This document shows, piece by piece, positions 37,578 through 47,894 of a stretch of 64,000 nt of DNA. The stretch is from Sapria himalayana. Taxonomy: Eukaryota > Streptophyta > Magnoliopsida > Malpighiales > Rafflesiaceae. The stretch's first letter is position 1. Every line of letters starts with the position of its first letter. The stretch covers positions 48,501-112,500 of the forward strand of contig JAREIK010001716.1 of the NCBI GenBank assembly GCA_029783825.1, read 5' to 3'. Made by a program: the position numbers and the translations under genes. The notes under the pieces were generated by a model. That model was not told the origin of the DNA. It saw only the letters and a list, made by a program, of their open reading frames with translations, and did not search any database.

Positions 37578-39475
37578 CAAAGAAGGTATGTCACCATCCA
37601 CCACAATGTTCTATTTATTAACTGAGTAGGCATTTAACAAATCAACACTTTTCATTCCCATAAGGATGGATTTTTGTCCCTTGATCAAGCAAATGCATTT
37701 TATAATTTGGAAGAAGTGTCTAAACCTTTCATGGAGGAACTACTAACAATAATTCTTTTTTAATGTGAAAACTAGCCAACAATACACACAATAATTCATG
37801 GAAATTAGTAGAAGAAAAAGACATCACAAATACTTGCCAAAACTCACAACTTTATAATTGCTATGAACTTTGGATACATTAAATATTTAGGAAAATAGCT
37901 TCATCAATTAGAAAGTGCTTATTAGGATGAGGGACTATATAGTTGAACATAAGACATCTGAAATTCACTAGCACTTATGAAATTGTAAAAACATTATCAA
38001 ATGCGTAAAAAGATTTGTTAGTTCACAAGTAATTATAAAATTTAAAGGAAAACTGCATTGGCCATAAAGCTTTAGCAGTTCATAATTACTTGAAAATCCA
38101 AAAGAGTACATCAAGAAATTGTTTTAAAAGTTCATGTAATTATAAAGTAGACGATCACGTCTCACCAAAGTGCTTCACTATATCATAAAAATTCACAAAC
38201 TATTTAAAACACATATATTAAGTGATTTTCAAGCTATTTTTGTCGGTTTAATTTATTTCATCTAGACAAAGGATTTTAAATTTGCATAAATTGAATCCGC
38301 CAAGATTTGTGGTTTAGCCTAGCCCAACCTACTTAAGCCATTTTCAAGTAAGGATAAGATGGGCTAAATTGCCCTCAGCCAAATAAAGAATCAACTTGAC
38401 TAATAACAAAACAAGAGCATTGAATGAATGATTTTATTGCAAACTAGCTAAGAAGAAAGATCTCATGCAAATATAAATACAAAAAAAAAAACTTGAACTT
38501 AGATGCAATGTGGTTATGGTGTTATTCATTGATGGTAATATTAAACTAGAAGTGCTATAAATAGGCAAGACATAATATTTTAAGAATATATAAACTTCTC
38601 CAAACTTTCCAATGCCTCTACGATATTCTATATTCTTTCTAATTGGAACATTTTTTACTAGTGCAATAGAAATATATAACATGGTTTAAATGGTTGATTC
38701 TAGAAACTTCAAATTGGTTTGTTCCAACTAGTATTAATAGAGCAATCCACTATAGTATGCAACATAATTTTTAAGAAAGTTGGTAAAAAAGTCACAATAA
38801 GTAAACATGTGATAAGATGAGTGGGTGAAATTAAACTTAAGTAAGAGTTAGTGAAAATAATAATTATGATAGTGAAGTTAAATACCATTATTCATTCTTT
38901 CATAGTTACAATCTTTCCAAACAATTAGTATTAGACCATTATAATGATTGAATTGAAAAATGTTGTGAAGACATCTAGGGACTATAAGTATATGGTGTAG
39001 CATCAAGACAAACTTAGATTCTATTGGTATGTAATCTAAATTGTGAAGTAGATTAGTTAGGGACCAAGCTTACCTAGTGAATAGTGTTGTGCATATAACC
39101 CAATCACTATGTTGAATTTTCAAATTATATTGAGAGATCTAACAACTAATGACAATAATTGGAATTCCTGCATATCATTCTACTTGCTAAGATAAATTAT
39201 GTGAAATATTTATGGTGTAAAGTAAAAATTTAAGATGAAATATCATCGAATATGAAGGTAATAAGTATATGTATTTTTTATAAAGGAATCACTAATTGTT
39301 GATTATTCAAATTGTATTTATTATATTGTTTAAAATTATAATAGTTTATAATATTTTATAAAAATTTTATTTTTCATCTGAGGTGTTTCTATGGTAGAAA
39401 TTTAGACAGCAAGTTTGCGAACAAGTTTGATAACTTCAAAATTAATTTGTTTTGTTTTAACAAATTTATAGTTAT
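37578..39475. repeat. Duplicated flank F2 (partner of 19204-21121)
   Basis: Collinear with F1; both copies end at ...AACAAATTTATAGTT-like sequence, beyond which the two loci are unrelated (LINE at 21122, AT-rich DNA at 39476). The minus frame at 38434-38682 (82 codons) is not conserved as a frame in F1 as far as I can tell. No known coding sequence. Confidence 0.75.
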
Positions 39476-40289
39476 TGTTAATGTTCAATTGTTTTTATAT
39501 TCATTCATAATGTTTACAAAATTATATTATTTCTTCCTCTTCTATTACATTATTAATTTATTATTTTATTGTATTTATTTTTTTAATGTTTTCAATTTTT
39601 ATTTTACACCTTTTGTATTTCATGCTCCAATATGATAATAGCGTACTGCCTAGATAATGCTTCTCTTTTACAATGACACTCACAACTACAATTGATTGTT
39701 ATAATTCATGTACTTGAATATGTCTCTTATGATATTTTTCATATGTTGCAATATTATTTTCTGTTCTCTCGTCATTTTTTGAGCTTGCACAGGTTTGTGA
39801 ATAAGAAATGATAGGTATTTTATTTCTTATCAAATATTCATATGTTTCCTTGTTTCTCCCAACCAATAAAATTTTTATTGACAACATAGATTAAAATAAT
39901 TAGTTTTATTTTTATCATGGAATGCTAAATTGTTTTATTCCTTATGAAATGGAGGTATATGGGTTGATGTGTGTCAATAAAATATAGATGTTTTTCTCAT
40001 GCCTCCAAGTAGGCCCAAGATCATTTTTGCATTCGGCATGCATGTTGGCAGATGACTTGGTAGATAATTTTTTGTTAAGGAAATTTTATGTTTAGGCATT
40101 CAAATTAGAAAATAATTTAAAAAAAAACCAAAATTTTTAGTATTTAGTGAAAAATACAAAAAAAAACAAAATATCTATGTTTTGGTGTGCTATAAATGAA
40201 AACCCAAAAATTCATGTCCACGGTCCACATCAGCATAATACAAAAATTTTTTTAAAATGTATTGTTTTCTAAAAATTTTGAAAATGCAT
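39476..40289. other. AT-rich intergenic DNA
   Basis: Nothing recognised. Frames here (39447-39635 plus, 39699-39887 minus) are low-complexity and resemble no protein family. Confidence 0.45.
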
Positions 40290-40910
40290 ATATAGACGTG
40301 TGTGTGTGTGTGTGTGTGTGTGTTTCTATATATAAACATATTTATATAAACCTATATGTATATCATAGTTTTTGAAAACTTATATACATATAAACATATA
40401 TACACACACACACACACACACACCCATATATATAATTATTTTCAAAAACTTATATTTATAAACCTATATATATATATGAAAACTAATATATAAGCCTCTT
40501 TATATATATACATATTTTTTTAAACATATATATATATATATATATATATTGGTTTATATATGTGTTCATATATATGTTTATATATATACGCGTGTGTATG
40601 TATTTGAGAATGTGTGTGTGTGTGTTAATATATATAAATTCATATATATATATAAATTTGAAATCATTTCTATGTATAGGTTTATATATAGGTTTGTATA
40701 TATAAGTTTTTTGGAAATGTTTCTATATATAGGTATATTTATACAATTTTTCAAAAATATTTATGTATATAGGTTTTTGAATATATATATATATATATGT
40801 TTATATCTTTATGTTTATATATATTATATACATTTATATATATAAGTTTTAAGAAACATTTCTATATATTATTAATTATAGGTTTATATATTTTTTAAAT
40901 TAAAAAAAAA

Positions 40911-40950
<40 letters not shown>

Positions 40951-40965
40951 GCTTATTTGTAGATT
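40290..40965. repeat. Compound TG, AC and TA microsatellite block
   Basis: Runs of (TG)n at 40299-40323, (AC)n at 40399-40422 and 40913-40935, and many (TA)n tracts alternate through 680 bp, several arranged as complementary arms. The 98-codon frame 40549-40845 (rich in I, Y and V) is a translation of the repeats. Confidence 0.85.
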
Positions 40966-43375
40966 TATATTTGAGGATCATTCATAATTCTATACCTTTT
41001 AGGTAACTAATCAACTACCATTGATGTTTCCTTTGTCTAAGCATTCTTATTATTTGTGCTCATGTGTCATGAAGATGTGTATTGATATGGTATTAAACGT
41101 ATTTATATTTTTGACTTTATAAGTATCATACTAGCATAATCAACATACACTCTCTCTCAATTCTCACAAGTATGGGTCATATGATAGAAAGTAACTTGCA
41201 TGACTATCACCACCTTAATATTCACCTCCACTCACATGTATATCATGGCTTACATATTATCATCTATCATGATGACATGTGACTTTTAAATTAAATGTGA
41301 AACTCTTAAAAGAACATAGTATAAAAAACTTATATTAATTGAGGGTCAATTTATCTAAGATATACAAAATGAATTAACTAAAGTAATTATTTTTGTGTCA
41401 TTATAAATACTATACTCATATGATTAAGTTATATCAACATCAGATTTTGAGATATAAGATTATCTCATGAGTCACAATAGGAATGACTATAACTTTCTTC
41501 ATACCATTATGTATCAGTGATTCATAACTTATTTGTTATCATTCATCATGATAATATGCACAAATATAACAATTGTAAAACTTTAATTTTAGTTCTATAT
41601 AATTACCATATTCATCAATTACCAAATAACAACAAAATTTAAATATTAAAACCATTCATTAAATATCCATCATATGAAATTAAATACACTATCCTTGGAA
41701 CTTTATTTAACCTAATATTGGGGAGGAAATCATATGAGATAATTTGAAATACATTTTATTAATTTTGGTTTCAAATGATAGCCCTCAAGAAAACCATAAA
41801 CTCATAATTCTTATTTGTGCACCTCGAATTTGCCATATAGTGAGCCAAAATTCAAGCTCCCCAGGGTTTGTGCTTGTGCTTTACATAGCCTCTTTGCTCA
41901 TGGATCTCCATTAGATTTGGGTAAAAATTTTTCTCAAAATCCTAGCTTCTCATGTTTTTTATTCATGTCAAAATAACTCTCCCAAATTCTTTGTTTTGTG
42001 CTTTTATAATTGAATGGTTGGGTACATTTTTAAGTGGAAAGTCGTAACTTTTAGAAATGTCATGGCTTTAACTTTTCCACTCTATAACACAAAGTCATAA
42101 CATTGAAAATAAACTATATCTTTGGTGATAAACTTGCTTTAGATTGCAAATGAGGTTAAGATAGTGATGGCTTGTGCATTTTGTTTCAATAATATAAAAT
42201 TGTAGTGCCAGAAATGAGTTATGGCTTTGGTCTTTCTCTTATATCAGATTGATTTAGTATTAGAAATAGGTCAAGACTTTGGTCTTTCTCTTATACCTGA
42301 TTGATGTGGTACTAGAAATGACCACAAATGTGTATTTTGTCTTTTAACACTGTCCCAATACTTGGAATAGTCGTGGCTTGTACATTGCACATATGTAATA
42401 CTAAGATATTGTTATAAGAATGGCATTTGATTATGAATTTTTTTTTCTATAACACTAAGTCAAGATATTGAGAATGCCAATGGTTTATATATTTCATCTA
42501 TGTAACTCAAAGTCATGACATAAGAAATATGTCGTAGCTATGTTCATTTCTTAAGTGCAAAAAGTATTTGGTTTGGAAATGGCCACAGATTGAGTATTAT
42601 TTCTATAACTTTCTATAACTAAAAGTTATAGTGCTAATCATGAGTCACAACAATTTTTATACTTAGTGGCTCTATAACAAGAAAGTTATAATGCTAGAAG
42701 ATGCCATGGTAGAGGTGTCAAACGGGCTGGGCCGACCCGTTTTTTTGAGCACGAGCGTGCCTTCGTGCTGAGCCCGGCACGGCCCGCAGGCACGGCAGGC
42801 CTGCCGTGCCTGGCCCGCTCGAGCTTAGCCTGGCCGTACAGTTCGGGCCTCGTGGGACCGTGGGTCGGGTCCAATCAGACCCGACCCTCGGTCTTTTTCG
42901 CAGGAGGGGCGATCGCAAGGTCGAGCTCGGGGGACACCCGACATGGGATGAACCCGTGCCGGTGTGACGTGCCACGAGCTGATCCGTGCCGGGTCAGGCA
43001 CGGCACGGCTCGTGCCTGACCAGGGAATGGCACGGGCCCAGACACGAAATTTTCCCGTGCCATCTGGCCCAGGCACGGCTGAACCGTGTCGTGCCTCGTG
43101 CCGGGCCGGGCCAGCCAGGCTCGGTTGACACCTCTATGCCATGGCTTTTAGCATCAGTGGGATACTTAGTTGATGTGATAAAAAAATAATATTGTGGGCA
43201 TAAAATTATTGTGAGCTAGTATGGATCCGATATGTTTCGCAACTAAAATGAATATATTGCACAATAAAATAATTATGTTAATGAGATGGCAGAATCATGA
43301 TTTATGAAGATTACTATGACTATTTGTGTAGAGATTCAACCAAGAATGGATGTCTATAGCTTAATAAGATGTATT
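40966..43375 (-). repeat. Gypsy LTR copy L5, interrupted by hAT element H2
   Basis: Starts abruptly after the microsatellite block in sequence matching the middle of L4 (TTGAGGATCATTCATAATTC) and runs collinear with L2 and L4 to about 43350 (GATTACTATGACTATT...CCAAGAATGGATG). The degenerate array (TGGCTTTGGTCTTTCTCTTATA; units 52 bp apart at 42225 and 42277, looser elsewhere) spans about 41990-42700. A 427-bp hAT MITE sits in it, and hAT-5 starts at its right end. No internal gypsy region adjoins. Confidence 0.7.
42710..43136. mobile_element. Non-autonomous hAT element H2 (427 bp) with 8-bp target duplication
   Basis: Starts TAGAGGTGTCAAACGGGC and ends GGTTGACACCTCTA. It is bounded by perfect copies of TGCCATGG (42702-42709 and 43137-43144). 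It is very GC-rich, built from GGCACGGCACGG/CCGTGCC-type palindromic words, giving a strong composition island in AT-rich DNA and several spurious overlapping open frames on both strands (42686-43189). No transposase. Its TIRs are less degraded than those of H1. Confidence 0.92.
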
Positions 43376-45364
43376 AGAGGTATCAAGTGGGTCAAGTGGC
43401 AAAGCCAAGACACTAGGCATGACCTGATATGACACAGTATAGAATCATACCTATCTTGGATCGTTATGACCTGAGGCATGACTCATAATGTGCTAAGCTA
43501 GAGTTACAATGCCTTGTGTCGTGTTAGGCACTACCTTACATGCTTGGCCTAGTGGCACAGCCCACTCAATCACGTAGGCCAAGCTTTACTGATGTGGCCA
43601 CTTGCTGGTGGCAACCAACCATATCTGCACTGCATCGACCAAACCCATTGCATTTTCATGCAACGGGTCATAACATCGAGATCAACAGGCATGGCCTGTC
43701 ATTGGCACTATATTAAAAAAACTAATTTTTTTTAAAAAAGGTGTGGTCAAATTTTTTCAAATGGCTACATGCTAGAAATTTGAATTTTGATGGATTTTTA
43801 TCCAAGAAAAATAAAAAACAATTAAAAATAATTAAAAAATTAAAATTTAAAAATTAAAAAATTTAAAAATTATAACAAAGTGGTTATGATTTACTTATCT
43901 TTTTAAATTTTTTTTTTGGCTGTTATTTTAAAATAAGTTTTAAATTTTTTTTATTTAATAAAAATTTGTATAATAATATGATATATAATGAATATAATGA
44001 TAATAATTTTGAAATTAATATAGATATAAATAATAATGATAACCTTACCAAAAGGTTCAATACCAAAACTAGGTTGTCTCTAATGGTCTCATCTCAAAAT
44101 TATTTCTCACCTAAAAAATAAAAAAATTAGACAAACTTTAGTAGTATGAATGCACTTTAAAATAATAAAAAATAAAAATTCTAGATGTGTCAAAGAAGAA
44201 ACAATATTATATATATATATATATATAGTCAAAATATGTTTACATGTAGAAGTTGTTATACTAATCACGTTAAAAGGTATGTCGATCAATACACCAAAAA
44301 ATATAGTGCATTAGATCTCAAGCAAACTCAACTAAGTGACAAGGTCTTTCAAGTAGTTCTAGTTTAAGTTTAGCTTCATTGATCCTCTTCATATACTACA
44401 ATAATTTTAGGAGGGAATGCATGATCAAACTAATTATGATCATTGATCTTCGGATTAGATTTTTAGAGAATCATAGGGTAGTCAGTATTATGTAGACCTA
44501 TTTTTAGCCTACTTATCATAGAATTCTTAGGTAAACAAATAGGAATAGCATAATAAAATATTATAAGTTAGAAAAATAATTAATAATTAACTAATTTAGG
44601 AAATATAATGGAGTGGTATCCATAATATCTAATATCTAGACTAGTCATGATAACATATCATTCACATGTCTCGTTACCTACTATATAGATTCAAAATGGA
44701 AACTTAATAAAAATATTTTAGGATTTCTTCAAATTCTCTATTTTCATTATGACCATGCCATATATGAGTGTATGGTATAGGTTTTTAGAGAATATAATAT
44801 TCAGAATAAAATATTTAGTATTATTCTCGATAATGCTTTTAATAATGGAGTAGTTATTAGTATGTTTGTTAGGACTATTAGAGATGAGCCGTTAGGTGTG
44901 ATTTTTCACATAAGGTACATATATCATGTTATTAATTTGTTAGTACAAGTGGGAATAAAAGTAGTTTCTCACATTTTAGAAAAAAAAGAAATTTACTAAA
45001 TTTCCTCTGGAAATCTAGCAGACAAAAGGAGTTTAGTAGTCTTTATTTACCTACAGGCCTAAAAAATTAAAAAAAAAATTCTATATGGATGTCAAACATC
45101 ATTATAATTACACATACCTCATGTTGAGGTCATGTGTTGGCTAACAATACGTGATATTAGATTATGCTAAATGTAAGAGTGATAAATGTATTATTGAAGA
45201 TTCAAACTAGGATACATAATTTTTTTTTTTGAAAAATTTAAAGAATTTTATTATATGATGAACATATATCCATCTGTGTATACTCACACTACTTGCATTG
45301 CACTTGGGTGCATATGTAATATTAGTAGAATATTTAGCACGTATAGAAATCATCCTTCATTTAG
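43376..45364 (+). pseudogene. hAT (Ac-type) transposase remnant hAT-5 with left terminal region
   Basis: Left end TAGAGGTATCAAGTGGG (43373-43389) is followed by a subterminal region rich in GGCATG/GTGGC words. Plus-strand coding blocks: BED-finger tail HVKRYVDQYTKKYSALDLKQTQ (44240-44335); MIIDLRIRFLENHRVVSIM (about 44440); TNRNSIIKYY (about 44535); FTCLVTYYIDSKWKLNKNIL (44660-44715); IFSIILDNAFNNGV with the conserved DNA(S/F)NN catalytic block (44810-44855); LGVIFHIRYIYHVINLLVQ (44895-44955); FSTYRNHPSF (about 45340). These match the hAT transposase order through the RNase H-like fold. Stops and frameshifts are scattered. The 3' third is missing because a CACTA element begins at 45365. Confidence 0.85.
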
Positions 45365-46500
45365 CACTACAAGAAAATCAAAGTTTTGCAACGGATTTTT
45401 CCGTTGCAAATCAGTTGCAAACCCATAAAAATCCATTGCAAATCTCTATTAGCAACGGATTTTCAACATAAGTGTTCTGTTGCAAAAAACCTTGATGCAA
45501 TCTTGCACACTTTGGCATTCGGTTGCAAAAGACCAACGGATTTGCAACGGAATGATTCCATTGTTTTATTGCAACGAATTTCACATCTGTTGCTAATTCA
45601 GTTGCTAAATCACAAAAATCAAAAGACAATGAATAAACTAAAGTTGTTTCCATTCCGTTGCAAATTTGCAACAGATCAGCAACTGTTTCATTACTAACCA
45701 CTACAATTTCTGTTAGTCATTCCGTTGCAACTTTGCAACGGATTTGCAACCACTACGAGTCGTTGCAAAATATGTTGTTGTAATTCTATTGCAATTCTGT
45801 TGCCAATTTGCAATATATCAGCAACCGTTTCATTACTAACCATTGCAATTTCTGTTGCAATTCTGTTGCAACTTTGCAACAGATTTGCAACCACTATGAG
45901 TCGTTTTAAAATATTTTGTTGTAATTCTATTGCAATTCCGTTGCAAATTCGCAACTGCATTGCAACAATTATTTTCTTTATAAACTTTACTTAGTTGAAA
46001 CAGAATAGCCGTTGCAAAATCCATTGCAAAATCCGTTGTAATTATTTTTTTCCAATTTTCATTAATTTTTGTTAAATTTGTAAATTTCCAAAATTTCCTA
46101 TATTATTTAAAATTTCCTGTACCAATTTCAAAATTTCCTATACCATAATAAAAAATGCAACACAAATTTTTTGATAACTAATAGTTAATTGTTTCATATA
46201 TCATATTCAACCAAAATTTAAGTTTATAGTTCCCTTGTGCAACAGTTTAATAATTAAAATGTCTTAACAATCAGTGGGATCCTTCTCGTAGAAGGTACAT
46301 CTGACTCTGGAGCAATGGCTGGTGGAATAGGCAGACCCCTAATAAGCTCTGAAATCTGTGTATGAAAAGCTGTAGTGAGATAGAAATCAAGTATTTTAAA
46401 TATTAGTTTTTCATTCCAACTCTGTATTATTTGGTTACATGTATGGATCTTAGGATGAATGTGGAAGGGGAAAAAATATTTTGATATACATATCCACATG
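45365..46500 (-). mobile_element. CACTA element terminus with subterminal repeats (CACTA-2)
   Basis: Begins CACTACAAGAAAATC, the canonical CACTA terminal repeat, next to TAG (45362-45364) as a possible 3-bp target copy. It is followed by about 650 bp of subterminal repeats in both orientations built on TTGCAACGGA/TCCGTTGCAA, including a perfect palindrome at 45384-45410. Such arrays are binding sites for CACTA transposition proteins. The opposite terminus was not found; the element appears cut at about 46500. The open frames at 45386-46024 are translations of the repeats. Confidence 0.85.
46254..46499 (-). pseudogene. Possible 3' end of a CACTA-2 encoded protein
   Basis: An 81-codon minus frame ends about 200 bp inside the subterminal repeats. 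Its last part, AFHTQISELIRGLPIPPA followed by APESDVPSTRR, is reminiscent of the coiled, proline-rich C-terminal tails of CACTA ORFs near this terminus. No conserved catalytic block is visible, so the assignment rests on position and composition. Confidence 0.4.
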
Positions 46501-46964
46501 CATGAACTAGGAACACCAACTTGATGGTTTCAATCATGAAACTTGTTTTCATATTACGATACCTAGGTATGGTAGTAGTTGTAGCCAAGCTCCAAGTATG
46601 AACATGATGTCATATTTGGAGATGATGATTTCTCCATTTAGTTAGCTAATGAAAAATGATGAGGTGATCCATCAAATATAAATGAGTTTTCATGGTACTT
46701 AGATATCGATTATTATTCTATCCTATCACATGATGATAAAAACAATTTGAATATTTTATTATGGTAAAAATCATATGAATCCGTTTATCACATACTATCT
46801 AAGATGATACAAGATATATTAATCCCTTCAATGCCTAGCATAGTATCAGAGTCTTCTTTTTCTATGCCAGCCAATATTATTTTAAATAAAAGATCGAAAC
46901 TATGACCAGATCTATTTAAAATATTGGAGTCTACTTGCATATATGAAGTACTAGAAAGATTCAA
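46501..46964. other. Spacer between CACTA-2 and gypsy LTR L6
   Basis: Nothing recognised. The minus frame 46788-47051 overlaps the LTR edge and has no known relatives. Confidence 0.4.
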
Positions 46965-47874
46965 GATTGGGTATTCACATGACTTTATTGTCATGTTGGA
47001 TCTTCTTTCTAGAGTACAAAAGTCACAATAGTAATGAATGTCATGACTCAATTAACTACCCTTTAAAACATGATATTGCAGCACTAGGAACACCATGCCT
47101 AAGATATTTTTGTTTTGGGATAAAAATTCATAGTGCTAGGAATAGTCATGTCTTATGCATTTGCCTCTAGAACATGATTCAAAGTTCTAAGAATTACCAT
47201 AACTTTGGTATTTTCTAACTGGAGTAGAAAGTCCTGATAATAAAAATATCATGACTAGGGTAAATGCTCTTTGGAACAAAAAGTCATAATGGCTAGAAAT
47301 TTCATGACTAGAGTAATACTCTCTAGTATTTTGGCTAAATAGTAATTAAGTTATGATACTAGAAAATGACATAACTTCTTACACTGATTGGATACTTGGC
47401 TGTCATAATATGAAAATAAAGTCATATCCATTATTATATTTTAGAAATAGTATGGCTATGACTCTAAGAAAATATTATAGCCATAAAGATTATGTCAACT
47501 CGATGGTAGAGTCATGACATATAAAGATTATCACAACAAATCTTTTTGAGTAATGACCAAGAAAGGATGTCACAACCACTCAATAAAATTGTGGAAGGCA
47601 TAGACAAGTTGTTATATAGAAAATATCACAACTTTATATATTTTTTCTCTCCTCCAAGTTATCACTCCACTAAGTGCACTAATTTTACCCAAAATATACA
47701 TGATTTTACTAATATTCATCAAATTTCCTAAAAATATATATTTAGTAAAATCTCTCAATTAATGCTCAATTATATACAAACACATCAATAAATATAAGCT
47801 AAAACACCCACAAAAGTTAATATGTAGAGTGCCGAACAAACTCACACACTAAAAGTAGTATTCATCTTTGAACA
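46965..47874 (-). repeat. 3' LTR (L6) of gypsy element B, left part missing
   Basis: Contains the TCATGGC/CATGACT-type degenerate array (46990-47400) and the right-hand end of the LTR (GAGTCATGACATATAAAGATTATCACAAC, AATATTCATCAAATTTCC in shorter exact matches to L7). The minus-strand start TGTTCAAAG at 47874 follows a polypurine tract. The left 1.4 kb of the LTR is absent. Confidence 0.7.
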
Positions 47875-47894
47875 ATAAATCTCCCTCTATCTTT
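47875..47894 (-). other. Polypurine tract of gypsy element B
   Basis: Minus-strand AAAGATAGAGGGAGATTTAT lies immediately before TGTTCAAAG, the LTR start, mirroring the junction in element A at 30857. Confidence 0.6.

Noticed and set aside
40549..40845. 98-codon frame rich in Ile, Tyr and Val that looks like a membrane protein
   Set aside because: It is a translation of TA/TG microsatellites.
42686..43189. Seven overlapping open frames rich in Gly, Pro, Ala and Arg
   Set aside because: All are translations of the GGCACGG-type palindromic repeats of hAT element H2 and its edges.
45386..46024. Open frames of 62-103 codons with repeated LQRN/ATDL words
   Set aside because: They are readings of the CACTA subterminal repeat GCAACGGA in several frames, not proteins.
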